A stretch of DNA of 64,000 nt from positions 454,104 to 518,103 of the forward strand of contig NZ_KQ947988.1 in NCBI RefSeq assembly GCF_001513975.1. Direction: 5' to 3'. The notes below the pieces were generated by a model. That model did no database searches, was not told where the DNA came from, and saw only the letters and a list, made by a program, of their open reading frames with translations. Positions 34,052 through 42,128 of the stretch are shown one piece after another (position 1 is the stretch's first letter; each line of letters starts with the position of its first letter). The DNA comes from Streptomyces curacoi (GTDB taxonomy: Bacteria > Actinomycetota > Actinomycetes > Streptomycetales > Streptomycetaceae). The translations under genes were made by a program, and so were the position numbers.

Positions 34052-34075
34052 CGTAGTTAGGTAGACCTAACTACG
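34052..34075 (-). promoter_or_regulatory. 24-bp palindrome, DmdR/IdeR-like iron box
   Basis: Two perfect 11-bp arms, CGTAGTTAGGT and ACCTAACTACG, flank a central AG. Aligned off-centre with the iron-box consensus (TTAGGTTAGGCTAACCTAA), 12 of the last 15 positions match. It sits where an operator would control the small downstream ORF. Another regulator remains possible because the centre is even, not odd. Confidence 0.55.
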
Positions 34076-34162
34076 GACTGGGTACCATGTGACCACGCGC
34101 AAGACCGCGATGGCAATATCTTGCCGACGTCTTGTCGGAATGTTCATGCAGGCGGTGCCGGC

Positions 34163-34681
34163 TCAGGCGGCCAGCACGCTCAGGTCCACCGTCGCCCAGC
34201 GCTCCCCGAGCCCGGTCACGGTCATGTGCCGCACCTCGTCGGTCGTGTCTCCGACGGCCCGGTGGATCACGACCTGCAACCGCTCCTCGGTCAGCTCCTC
34301 GACCTTGCCCTCGCCCCACTCCACGACGATCACCGACTCGGGCAGCGAGACGTCGAGGTCGAGGTCCTCCATCTCGTCCAGGCCGCCGGAGAGCCGGTAG
34401 GCGTCGACGTGGACGAGCGGCGGGCCGTCGCCGAGGGAGGGGTGCACACGGGCGATCACAAAGGTCGGGGAGGTGACCGCTCCCCTGACCCCCAGCCCCT
34501 CGCCGAGCCCCCGGGTCAGCGTCGTCTTGCCCGCGCCGAGCTCCCCGCTGAGCATCACGAGGTCGCCGGCGCGCAGCAGCTTGGCGAGTCGGCGGCCCAG
34601 TTCCCGCATCTGGTCGGGAGAAGTGACGGTCAGCTCGATGTCACCCGCGTTGTGCGGTGCTGCTGGTGCTTCCATAGCCAC
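34163..34681 (-). CDS. tsaE: t6A biosynthesis ATPase TsaE
   Basis: A 172-residue P-loop ATPase that resets the TsaBD complex. Walker A is SGELGAGKTTLTRG (about residues 45-58), followed by VTSPTFVIAR, HVDAYRL and VVEWGEG. Start is GTG at 34681 or ATG two codons in. The 5' end overlaps the upstream hydrolase gene by 41 bp, so the two are probably coupled. In this window tsaE is separated from tsaB-rimI-tsaD by two small unrelated genes. Confidence 0.94.
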   Translation of the reverse strand: MAMEAPAAPHNAGDIELTVTSPDQMRELGRRLAKLLRAGDLVMLSGELGAGKTTLTRGLGEGLGVRGAVTSPTFVIARVHPSLGDGPPLVHVDAYRLSGGLDEMEDLDLDVSLPESVIVVEWGEGKVEELTEERLQVVIHRAVGDTTDEVRHMTVTGLGERWATVDLSVLAA

Positions 34682-35882
34682 TTACGGTAGCTCCTGCGGG
34701 TACCGCGCCCGCACGGGTGAGCAGGTCGGCCAGACGGTCGGTGACCACTTCCGGGTGCTCCAGCATCACCAGGTGCCCGGCGTCCGGCACCAGGACCAGC
34801 TCGGCGTCCGGCAGCAGATCGGCGATCGCCTCGCTGTGCTCACTGGGCGTGACGAGATCGCCCACCCCGGCCAGGACGAGCACCGGCATGTCCGTGAAGT
34901 GGGCGAGCGCCTCGGTCTTGTCGTGGTCGGCGAAGGCCGGGTAGAACTCCGCGACCACGTCGATGGGCGTCCCCTCGATCATCCGCTCGGCGAACCGGGC
35001 GACGGCCGGATCGACGTCCCGGGACGAGAACGAGTACCGCTTGATGATCCCGGCGAACAGGTCGGCGGTGGCCCGGCGCCCCTTCTCCACCAGCTCCGCC
35101 CGCTGCCCCAGCGCTCTGAGCACGCCCGGCAGAACGCGCCGCACCGCGTTCACGCCGGCGACGGGCAGCCCGAAGTTGACCTCGCCGAGCTTCCCGGACG
35201 ACGTACCGACGAAGGCGGTGGCGACGACCCGCTCGCGGATCAGCTCGGGGTACTGGTCGGCCAGCGCCATCACCGTCATCCCGCCCATCGAGTGGCCGAC
35301 CAGCACGAGCGGCCCCTCCGGCGCGGCCGCGTCGATGACGGCCTTCAGATCGCGCCCGAGCTGCTCGATGTCGACGTGGGTGCCCTCCTGCGTCTGGGCG
35401 ACGCCCCGCCCGGAGCGGCCGTGGCTGCGCTGGTCCCAGTGCACGGTGCGGACGACACCCCGGAGCGCGGCGCGCTGGAAGTGCCAGGAGTCCTGGTTGA
35501 GGCAGTAGCCGTGGCTGAAGACGACGGTGACGGGGGCGGGGGCCTTGCGTCCGAAGAGCCGCCGGCGCCGCGGGGTGAGGGCGAGGGCGGCCTCGGGGTC
35601 GAGGTCGTCGACCTCGTAGTACAGCTCCGTGCCGTCGTCGGCGTACGCCCTGCCGGGCGTGCCGCGCAGCGAGCCGTACGGTCCCGCCGAGTCCAGGGCG
35701 AGGCGGGCCTTCTGCCGCATGCCGCGGCCCACGGTCATCCGCTCTATGGCGACGCCGGCGGCGGCGCCCGCCGCGATCACGCCTATCGCCGCACCGGCGA
35801 TACCGGTCGCCCTGCGCCAGTTCGCGGCCGCCCCCGTGGCGGAGGCGACGGCCGCGACGACCTCCGCGCTGCTCTCGCTCAC
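34641..35882 (-). CDS. Alpha/beta hydrolase, membrane-linked
   Basis: A 413-residue protein. An N-terminal hydrophobic segment (about residues 25-50, IAGAAIGVIAAGAAAGVAI) probably anchors it, followed by an alpha/beta-hydrolase domain with VVFSHGYCLNQDSW (oxyanion HG), the nucleophile Ser in GHSMGG, an acid near AGVGDLV and the catalytic His in PDAGHLV. Full triad present. It is conserved between alr and tsaE in Streptomyces-like gene orders and is likely an esterase or lipase of unknown substrate. Confidence 0.88.
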   Translation of the reverse strand: MSESSAEVVAAVASATGAAANWRRATGIAGAAIGVIAAGAAAGVAIERMTVGRGMRQKARLALDSAGPYGSLRGTPGRAYADDGTELYYEVDDLDPEAALALTPRRRRLFGRKAPAPVTVVFSHGYCLNQDSWHFQRAALRGVVRTVHWDQRSHGRSGRGVAQTQEGTHVDIEQLGRDLKAVIDAAAPEGPLVLVGHSMGGMTVMALADQYPELIRERVVATAFVGTSSGKLGEVNFGLPVAGVNAVRRVLPGVLRALGQRAELVEKGRRATADLFAGIIKRYSFSSRDVDPAVARFAERMIEGTPIDVVAEFYPAFADHDKTEALAHFTDMPVLVLAGVGDLVTPSEHSEAIADLLPDAELVLVPDAGHLVMLEHPEVVTDRLADLLTRAGAVPAGATVSGYGSTSSTAQRG

Positions 35883-36040
35883 GTACCGCTCCTCTTCGCT
35901 GGTCGGGTGGTGCTGGTGTGACGTAGGTGATCGGTGGTGCCGGTGTTCGGTGCGGTGTTCCGCTACGGGTTACCCGTCTCGTTCCTCATTCACATAGCCG
36001 CATGCGCAGGGACGCATCACATGGACGCGTCACATCGGCG

Positions 36041-36171
36041 CATCCGTGGTCAGGTACCTGGTCACATCCGTGGTCAGGTACCTGGTCACATCCGTGGTCA
36101 CGTCCGTGGTCACATCCCTGGTCACGTCCGTGGTCGCATCCCGGTCTCGTCCGGGGTCGCATCCGTGGTCG
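36041..36171. repeat. 12-bp tandem array across the alr stop codon
   Basis: About eleven units of the type catccgtggtca, alternating with ggtacctggtca and cgtccgtggtca. Unit length is 12 bp except one 11-nt unit at 36137-36147. The alr stop (36122-36124) is the last triplet of a unit. Units upstream of it on the coding strand encode the end of alanine racemase; units beyond it are non-coding in the present frame. Confidence 0.9.
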
Positions 36172-37327
36172 CATTCACATAGACGCGTGGAACGCGCGTT
36201 CCGATCCGCGTGACGATTTCGTACGCGATGGTCCCCGCGGCCTGCGCCCAGTCCTCGGCGGTGGGCTCACCGCGGTCGCCGGGCCCGAACAGCACCGCTT
36301 CCGCGCCCGCCTCGGGCTCGTCCCCGCCCAGATCGACGACGAACTGGTCCATCGCGATCCGCCCCGCGACCGTCCGCCACTTGCCACCCACCAGGACCGG
36401 CCCCGCGCCGGAGGCGTGCCGCGGGATGCCGTCGGCGTAGCCGAGGGGCACGAGGCCGAGGGTGGTCTCGCCCGGGGTGAGGTAGTGATGGCCGTAGCTG
36501 ACGCCGTGGCCCCCCGGTACGTGTTTCACCAGCGCGAGGGACGCCGACAGCGTCATCACGGGCTTCAGCCCGAAGTCGGCCGGGCTGCCGAGCTCGGGGC
36601 TGGGCGAGATGCCGTAGGTGGCGATCCCGGTGCGCACCAGGTCGAAGTGGCTGTCCGGGAGGGTGAGCGTGGCGGGCGAGTTGGCGATGTGCCGCACCTC
36701 GGGCCGCGCGCCCTGGGCCTCGGCGTACGCGACCATCTCCCGGAAGCGGGAGAGCTGGGCGGCGATGGACGGATGCCCCGGCTCGTCGGCGCAGGCGAAG
36801 TGCGACCACAGTCCGGTGATCCGGATCAGCCCGTCGGCCTCGGCCCGCAGGGCCTCACCCACCAGCTCGGCCCAGTCGTCCCCCGGCTGGCAGCCGCCCC
36901 GCCCGAGCCCGGTGTCGGCCTTGAGCTGCACCCGCGCGGGAGCGCCGGCCTGCCGGGCGGCCTCGGTGACCTCCCGCAGGGCCCACATCCCGCTGACCGA
37001 GACGTCGAGATCGGCCTCGATGGCCTCCCGCCAGGGCCCGCCGGGTGTCCACAGCCAGCACATGATCCGTACGTCGTCCAGCCCGGCGGCCCGCAGTACG
37101 AGTGCCTCCTCGGGCGTGGCGGTGCCGAGCCAGGCGGCGCCCGCCTGCACGGCCGCGCGGGCACAGCGCACCGCCCCGTGGCCGTACGCGTCCGACTTGA
37201 CGACGGCCATGAGGGCCGCGCCCGGCGCGAGGGCGCGCAGGGTCCGCACATTGGCCCGCAGGGCGGCCAGATCGATCTCGGCGCGGGCACGCAGGGGCGC
37301 GGTCCGCAGGGCTGCTGTCTCTGTCAT
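36122..37327 (-). CDS. alr: Alanine racemase with repeat-encoded tail
   Basis: A 401-residue PLP enzyme making D-Ala for peptidoglycan. The PLP lysine is K44 in AVVKSDAYGHG; the second-base Tyr lies in SYGHHYLTPGE; MDQFVVDLGG is the family signature. The usual fold ends near RIGTRVPRVYVN; the last ~17 residues (ATTDATPDETG..) are encoded by the start of a 12-bp tandem array, so tail length may vary between strains. ATG start. It precedes acpS and tsaE in typical Streptomyces order. Confidence 0.95.
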   Translation of the reverse strand: MTETAALRTAPLRARAEIDLAALRANVRTLRALAPGAALMAVVKSDAYGHGAVRCARAAVQAGAAWLGTATPEEALVLRAAGLDDVRIMCWLWTPGGPWREAIEADLDVSVSGMWALREVTEAARQAGAPARVQLKADTGLGRGGCQPGDDWAELVGEALRAEADGLIRITGLWSHFACADEPGHPSIAAQLSRFREMVAYAEAQGARPEVRHIANSPATLTLPDSHFDLVRTGIATYGISPSPELGSPADFGLKPVMTLSASLALVKHVPGGHGVSYGHHYLTPGETTLGLVPLGYADGIPRHASGAGPVLVGGKWRTVAGRIAMDQFVVDLGGDEPEAGAEAVLFGPGDRGEPTAEDWAQAAGTIAYEIVTRIGTRVPRVYVNATTDATPDETGMRPRT

Positions 37328-37410
37328 CGCGCCCCCAGTGTCTCAGAGGGGTACGACAGCGCCGCCGCGCCGGGGCCCCCACACGTGGCCACCGGTCCCG
37401 GCCACCGGAT

Positions 37411-38628
37411 CTACGCCTCCTGCCGGTGCCCCCACACGTACACCCGGTCGTTCTGCTTCAGCACGCGCCACAGCCGCCGTGCCTCGGCGAGGCGCATGTT
37501 GACGCAGCCCATCGAGCCGACGGGGCTGAAGATGTTGCCGTAGACGCCGTGGAAGGCCTGGCCCCCGCTGAAGAACTGGGCGTAGGGCATGCGGCTCTTG
37601 TACAGCGTCGACACGTGGTTCTTGTGCCGCCAGTAGACCGCGTGCCACCCGGTGCGCGTCCCGTACCCCTTCCGTCCGCTCCGGATGGGCGCGGGCCCGA
37701 ACACGACCTTCTTGCCGTCCTGCACCCAGGTCAGCTGCCGGTCGAGGTCGACACAGGCGACCCGGTACGCCCGCACCGGGCACTTCTTGTCGGCGTTGGG
37801 GTTCTTGCGGGCGGTGACGAGCTGCATGGTGGACCAGGTCAGAGGCCCGGCGAACCCGATGGCGGGCTTGATGCCGTGCTTTTTCTGAAAGGCGCGGATG
37901 GCCCGGCAGTCGGCGGCCGACTGCTCCCCGTCCACCGGCAGCTTCAGCCACTGCTCGACCTGCCGCTGCCGCGGGCCCGTCTCCTCGCTGCACTTCACGC
38001 CCCCGAGGGCGTCGATGGGATCGACGTACTCCACGCTGTCGTACGCCTCCTGCGGCGCGTCCTCCGGCTCGACGGCGTCCTCCTCGGCGCTGGGCGTGTA
38101 CACCTCCGGCGCCAGCGCCTGGTCGGGCGTGTCCGTCTGCCAGAGCGGGGGCAGGCCCAGGGGGATTCCGGGCACGAGTCCCGCTTGCGGTCCGGAGTCC
38201 GGGGGGACGGGGCCGGCCTGCGGCTCGGAATCCTGCCGCGCGAGTTCAGCCTGCGGCTCGGAGTCCGGGGAGACGGGGCCGGCCTGCGGCTCGGAGTCCG
38301 GGGAGACCGGGCCGGCCTGCGGCTCGGAATCCTGCCGCGCGAGTTCGGCCTGCGGTCCGGAGCCCGGGGGGACGGGGCCGGCCTGGGGCTCGGAATCCTG
38401 CCGCGCGAGTTCGGCCTGGGGCTCGGAATCCTGCGGCGCGAGTTCGGCCTGGGGCTCGGAATCCTGCCGCGCGAGTTCGGCCTGGGGCTCGGAATCCTGC
38501 GGCGCGAGTTCGGCCTGCGGTCCGGAGCCCGGGGGGACGGGGTCGGCCGAGGCGCTGCCGACGGGCAGCAGGGCGGCCGCGGCGAGCACTACGGCCATGG
38601 TCCTACATGCGATACGTCCGCTGATCAT
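37411..38628 (-). CDS. L,D-transpeptidase with an 11-residue repeat region
   Basis: About 405 residues. The ATG at 38628 is used, with an in-frame GTG two codons earlier. A signal peptide (cleavage near ASA-DP) is followed by eleven tandem copies of an 11-residue unit such as LARQDSEPQAE (about residues 30-150), an acidic linker, a peptidoglycan-binding-like domain with VEQWLKLPVDGEQ and FQKKHGIKP, and a YkuD domain with HGVYG and SMGCVNM (catalytic His and Cys). It should form 3-3 cross-links in the wall. The acidic/Pro repeat probably spans or binds wall polymers. The repeat is nearly identical at DNA level. Confidence 0.9.
   Translation of the reverse strand: MISGRIACRTMAVVLAAAALLPVGSASADPVPPGSGPQAELAPQDSEPQAELARQDSEPQAELAPQDSEPQAELARQDSEPQAGPVPPGSGPQAELARQDSEPQAGPVSPDSEPQAGPVSPDSEPQAELARQDSEPQAGPVPPDSGPQAGLVPGIPLGLPPLWQTDTPDQALAPEVYTPSAEEDAVEPEDAPQEAYDSVEYVDPIDALGGVKCSEETGPRQRQVEQWLKLPVDGEQSAADCRAIRAFQKKHGIKPAIGFAGPLTWSTMQLVTARKNPNADKKCPVRAYRVACVDLDRQLTWVQDGKKVVFGPAPIRSGRKGYGTRTGWHAVYWRHKNHVSTLYKSRMPYAQFFSGGQAFHGVYGNIFSPVGSMGCVNMRLAEARRLWRVLKQNDRVYVWGHRQEA
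38179..38541 (-). repeat. 33-bp coding repeat, 11 copies
   Basis: Eleven in-frame 33-bp units inside the L,D-transpeptidase gene encode variants of two unit types, LA(R/P)QDSEPQA and PV(P/S)PxSxPQA. The high DNA identity between units suggests recent expansion and length variability. Confidence 0.92.
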
Positions 38629-38735
38629 GCGCACAGGGAAGCGTGAGGGCCTGCCGGTCGGCAGGTGCCGCGCGGCGGGGTCACTCTTTCGAGGAGCCGT
38701 CTTGTGAGGACCATGCGGACCATAGGGTGCTCGGC

Positions 38736-39107
38736 ATGAGCATCATCGGGGTCGGTATCGACGTGGCCGAGATCGACAGATTCGAGGCGGCGCTGCAACG
38801 CACACCTGGGCTGGCCGAACGGCTCTTCCTGGACAGCGAGTTGCTGCTGCCCAGCGGCGAACGCCGGGGCGTGGCCTCGCTCGCGGCCCGTTTCGCGGCG
38901 AAGGAGGCCCTCGCCAAGGCGCTGGGCGCACCGGCGGGCCTGCTCTGGACGGACGCGGAGGTCTTCGTCGAGGACAGCGGCCGGCCACGGCTGCGGGTGA
39001 CGGGCACGGTGGCGGCACGGGCGGCCGAACTGGGCGTACGGTCCTGGCATGTGTCGCTGAGCCATGACGCCGGGGTGGCGTCGGCGGTGGTGGTGGCGGA
39101 GGGGTGA
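38736..39107 (+). CDS. acpS: Holo-[acyl-carrier-protein] synthase
   Basis: A 123-residue AcpS phosphopantetheinyl transferase, which moves the 4'-phosphopantetheine arm of CoA to the Ser of acyl carrier proteins. The two signatures are GVGIDVAEIDRFE (Mg-binding Asp8-type) and FAAKEALAKALG, with WHVSLSHD near the end. The ATG at 38736 starts directly at the conserved strand. Trimeric group I enzyme. Its placement near alr is the common Streptomyces order. Confidence 0.96.
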   Translation: MSIIGVGIDVAEIDRFEAALQRTPGLAERLFLDSELLLPSGERRGVASLAARFAAKEALAKALGAPAGLLWTDAEVFVEDSGRPRLRVTGTVAARAAELGVRSWHVSLSHDAGVASAVVVAEG

Positions 39108-39154
39108 GCCAGGGGTGAGCCAGGTGGGAACCTCCGCCACCGCACACCCTGCGG

Positions 39155-40309
39155 TCAGCAGATCGACTGACCGGTGTTCACCCGGGTGATGTTGCGGAAG
39201 GTGGTGTTCTCACCGCAAGGGCTCTCCCTGATGGCCGAGTTGGTCACCGTCAGGTTCTGGATGGTGATGTCCCTGTTGTTCGGGAACTCCGAGCGAGCCG
39301 CCAGCCGCAGCTCGCCGCCGCCCGAAATGGTGCCGCTCTGCGCGGCGAGGTTCACGTTGTAGCAGTTCTCGATCAGGACCGAGTTGTTGCCGGTGTTGGA
39401 GAGGGTCACCTTGTTGATGACCGCCCCGCCGCTCTCCGAGACGCAGAACACGCCGCGCCCGCCGCCGCGCGCGATGACCTCGCCCACCCGGATGTTGGTC
39501 GGGTAGGAGCTGCCGACCCGTCCGTTGCGGTTGGCCATGCGGAAGGCGGCGTACCCGGTGCCCGTGCCCGCGTTCTCCGCGTCGACCTTGGTGACGTTGG
39601 CGTTGATGGTCTGGTTGAGCAGCAGCCCGGACTCGCCCACGTTCCGCGCGGTCACGGTCCCGATGGTGATGCCGTCGACGCCGTAGGTCTCCACGGCGTG
39701 GCTGGAGGCGCCGGAGACATACACGTTGTCGATCCGGACGTTGCGGGTCCACTGGCTGGTGTCCCCGCGGTTGTCGATGCGTATCCCCAGCCCGCGGGAG
39801 AGACGCATGTCGATCTGGCCGAGGACCACGTTCTGGACGTTGCGCATGAAGATGCCGTACAGCGGGGTGCCGGTGAGCTTGAGGTTCTGGACCTCCACGT
39901 CCCGAGTGCCGCGTGAGTAGACGGGCGCCTGGTCGCCGGAACCGGTGCCGGTGACGTTGATGGTGCCGCAGACGTCGAGCACCGTGTAGCTCGGCAGGGA
40001 GATGCGCGACCCGGCGGACACGGATCCCGAACCCCGCACCACCACCCGCTCCTTGGCGGTGCGCCCGGCGGTCAGGCTGTTGACGGCGGCCTGGACGGCG
40101 GCCCGCATGTCACCGCCGGTATAGACGGTGCTGCCGCCGCGCCGGGCGGTCCAGGTACTGCCGTTGAGGACGGCCTCGGCCTGGTAGGAGCCTTCGCCGC
40201 AGGCGGCTGCCACGGCGGGGGTGGGGGCGGTGAGAGTACCGACGGCGGTGAGGAGAGCGGTGGCACCGACGGCGGCGAGGAGTGCGGCTCTGCGTCCCAT
40301 GAAGGGCAT
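39155..40309 (-). CDS. Secreted right-handed beta-helix protein
   Basis: A 384-residue exported protein. Signal peptide MPFMGRRAALLAAVGATAL ends near AVAAA. The body is a parallel beta-helix with repeated N/V/I-rich coils (NVVLGQIDMRLSRGLGI, NVRIDNVYVSGASSHAVETYG, NNSVLIENCYNVNL) and paired Cys near the ends. The fold is shared by pectate lyases and polygalacturonase-like enzymes, but no lyase Ca2+/Arg signature or GH28 Asp triad is evident. Likely a polysaccharide-active or -binding secreted protein. A 24-bp-phased repeat region precedes it. Confidence 0.78.
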   Translation of the reverse strand: MPFMGRRAALLAAVGATALLTAVGTLTAPTPAVAAACGEGSYQAEAVLNGSTWTARRGGSTVYTGGDMRAAVQAAVNSLTAGRTAKERVVVRGSGSVSAGSRISLPSYTVLDVCGTINVTGTGSGDQAPVYSRGTRDVEVQNLKLTGTPLYGIFMRNVQNVVLGQIDMRLSRGLGIRIDNRGDTSQWTRNVRIDNVYVSGASSHAVETYGVDGITIGTVTARNVGESGLLLNQTINANVTKVDAENAGTGTGYAAFRMANRNGRVGSSYPTNIRVGEVIARGGGRGVFCVSESGGAVINKVTLSNTGNNSVLIENCYNVNLAAQSGTISGGGELRLAARSEFPNNRDITIQNLTVTNSAIRESPCGENTTFRNITRVNTGQSIC

Positions 40310-40323
40310 GACGACTTCCTCTC

Positions 40324-40426
40324 GTCGAACCGATTTCGCCGAACGATTTCGTCGAACCATGTCGCCGGGCGATCGTCGAACCGTTTCGCCGGACGATCGT
40401 CGAACCACATTCGACTGAATCGATTC
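40324..40426 (-). repeat. 24-bp-phased repeats upstream of the beta-helix gene
   Basis: GTCGAACC occurs at 40324, 40351, 40375 and 40399 (spacing 27, 24, 24 bp) within longer related units that alternate with TTTCGCCG-like blocks. The palindrome GAATCGATTC (40417-40426) follows. The array lies 15 to 117 bp upstream of the ATG and could be a set of operators. Confidence 0.7.
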
Positions 40427-40514
40427 ATCCTGTGGGGGTCGGTGAGTTTGGCAAAGGCACGGCAAAGCGTCAATGGATGCGACGAGGTTCGCCGGGTACG
40501 GGAGACTCGGTCGC

Positions 40515-41951
40515 ATGCGGACTGCGTACAGCGTGGAGACGGTAAGGGCGGCCGAACGGGAGCTCATGGCACGGCTTCCGGACGGGGCGCTGATGCAACG
40601 GGCGGCGGCCGGACTCGCCGCCGCCTGCGCCGATCTGCTGGGCCGGGTGTACGGCAGCCGGATCGTCCTGCTGATCGGCAGCGGCGACAACGGCGGCGAC
40701 GCCCTGTACGCCGGCGCCCGACTGGCCAGGCGCGGGGCGGGCGTCACGGCGATCCTGCTGACGCCCGAGCGCGCGCACACCGGAGGGCTGGCGGCCCTGC
40801 GCCGGGCGGGCGGCCGAACGGCGGGTGTCGATGCCGCCGAGGCCTCGATCGAGCGCGCGGATCTCGTGGTCGACGGGATCGTCGGCATCGGCGGCAAGGG
40901 CGGGCTGCGGCCGGAGGTGGCACCGCTGGCCGCCGCGGCCGCGCGGTCCGGGGCCGCCGTGGTCGCCGTGGACCTGCCGAGCGGTGTGGACGTGGACACG
41001 GGCGAGGTGCGCGGCGAGGCGATGCGGGCCGACCTCACCGTCACCTTCGGCACGCACAAGCCGGGGCTGCTGATCGACCCGGCGCGGGAGTACGCCGGGG
41101 TGGTGCGGCTGGTGGACATCGGTCTGGCGCTGCCGTCCGAGGCGGTGGAGCTGGAGGCGCTGCAACACGCGGACGTGGCACGGCTGTTGCCGTTGCCGGC
41201 GGCGGAGACGGACAAGTACCGGCGCGGGGTCGTCGGCATCGCGGCGGGATCGGCGAGGTATCCGGGCGCCGCCGTGCTCGCGGTCGCGGGGGCGTTGCGG
41301 GGCGGCGCGGGCGCCGTACGGTACGTCGGCCCGGCCGGGGACGCGGTCATCGCCCGGTTCCCCGAGACGCTGGTGTCGGACCGGGGTCCGAAGAAGGCCG
41401 GGCGTGTGCAGGCGTGGGTCGTGGGCCCCGGCGCCGGGGACGACGCGGCGACGGTGGCGGAGGTGCTGGCCACGGACGTGCCGGTGCTGATCGACGCGGA
41501 CGGGCTGCGGCTGGCGGACCCGGAGGCGGTGCGGGGGCGTACGGCACCGACCCTGATGACCCCGCACGCCGGGGAGGCGGCGGCGCTGCTCGGTGTCTCG
41601 CGGGAGGAGGTCGAGGGGGCTCGGCTGGCTTCGGTGCGGGAGTTGGCGGCGCGCTATGCGGCGGCCGTGCTGTTGAAGGGGTCGACGACGCTGGTGGCGG
41701 GGGCCGGGGGCACCGGTCCGGTCCGGGTCAACCCGACGGGCACGTCATGGCTGGCCACGGCCGGGAGCGGGGACGTGCTGTCGGGGTTGACGGGATCGCT
41801 GCTGGCGGCGGGGCTCACGGCGGTGGATGCTGCGAGCGTGGCGGCGTATCTGCACGGCCTGTCGGCGAGGTTCGCGGCGGACGGGGCGCCGGTGGGGGCG
41901 CATGACGTGGCTGAGGGGATTCCGGGGGCCTGGCGGGACGTACGGGGGTAG
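40515..41951 (+). CDS. nnrD: Bifunctional NAD(P)HX epimerase/dehydratase
   Basis: A 478-residue metabolite-repair fusion. The N-terminal YjeF_N epimerase domain (residues 1-210) has GSGDNGGDALYAGARLARRG and a DLPSGVD motif. The C-terminal ADP-dependent dehydratase (residues 225-478), a ribokinase-like fold, has TPHAGEAAALLG, LKGSTTLVA and GSGDVLSGLTGSLLAAG. It repairs hydrated NADH and NADPH. ATG at 40515 follows GGTACGGGAG; an upstream in-frame ATG has no support. Full length for the fused form (Nnr). The 3' end runs into a tandem array. Confidence 0.93.
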   Translation: MRTAYSVETVRAAERELMARLPDGALMQRAAAGLAAACADLLGRVYGSRIVLLIGSGDNGGDALYAGARLARRGAGVTAILLTPERAHTGGLAALRRAGGRTAGVDAAEASIERADLVVDGIVGIGGKGGLRPEVAPLAAAAARSGAAVVAVDLPSGVDVDTGEVRGEAMRADLTVTFGTHKPGLLIDPAREYAGVVRLVDIGLALPSEAVELEALQHADVARLLPLPAAETDKYRRGVVGIAAGSARYPGAAVLAVAGALRGGAGAVRYVGPAGDAVIARFPETLVSDRGPKKAGRVQAWVVGPGAGDDAATVAEVLATDVPVLIDADGLRLADPEAVRGRTAPTLMTPHAGEAAALLGVSREEVEGARLASVRELAARYAAAVLLKGSTTLVAGAGGTGPVRVNPTGTSWLATAGSGDVLSGLTGSLLAAGLTAVDAASVAAYLHGLSARFAADGAPVGAHDVAEGIPGAWRDVRG

Positions 41952-42069
41952 GGGCCTGGCGGGACGTACGGAGGTAGGGCCTGGCGGGACGTACGGGGGT
42001 AACCGGGATGTACGGGGGTAGGGACCTGGCGGACGTACGGGGGGAAGCGGGATATACGGGAGTAAAGGG
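41929..42069. repeat. ~25-bp tandem array across the nnrD stop codon
   Basis: Units gcctggcgggacgtacgg(g/a)ggtagg start at 41929, 41955 and 41980, then decay into shorter copies up to about 42069 (ccgggatgtacggggg, cctggcggacgtacgg, cgggatatacggg). The first unit contains the end of the dehydratase gene and its TAG; later units repeat that TAG outside the gene. Confidence 0.88.
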
Positions 42070-42128
42070 AGCGCGTTACGACGACGCCGGCCCGCGTCAC
42101 CATGCCGGTGTCCGGGCGAGGTCGGCTC

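Noticed and set aside
34112..34125. GGCAA-tatc-TTGCC inverted repeat downstream of tsaE.
   Set aside because: Short dyad in an intergenic gap without supporting context; left as possible weak terminator only.
35986..36174. Minus-strand 62-codon frame within the alr repeat array.
   Set aside because: It is a different reading frame of the 12-bp array (HGRDQG-type text), without a ribosome site.
40442..41905. Alternative frame opposite or beside nnrD with Arg/Gly-rich translation.
   Set aside because: Shadow of the clear two-domain NAD(P)HX repair enzyme.
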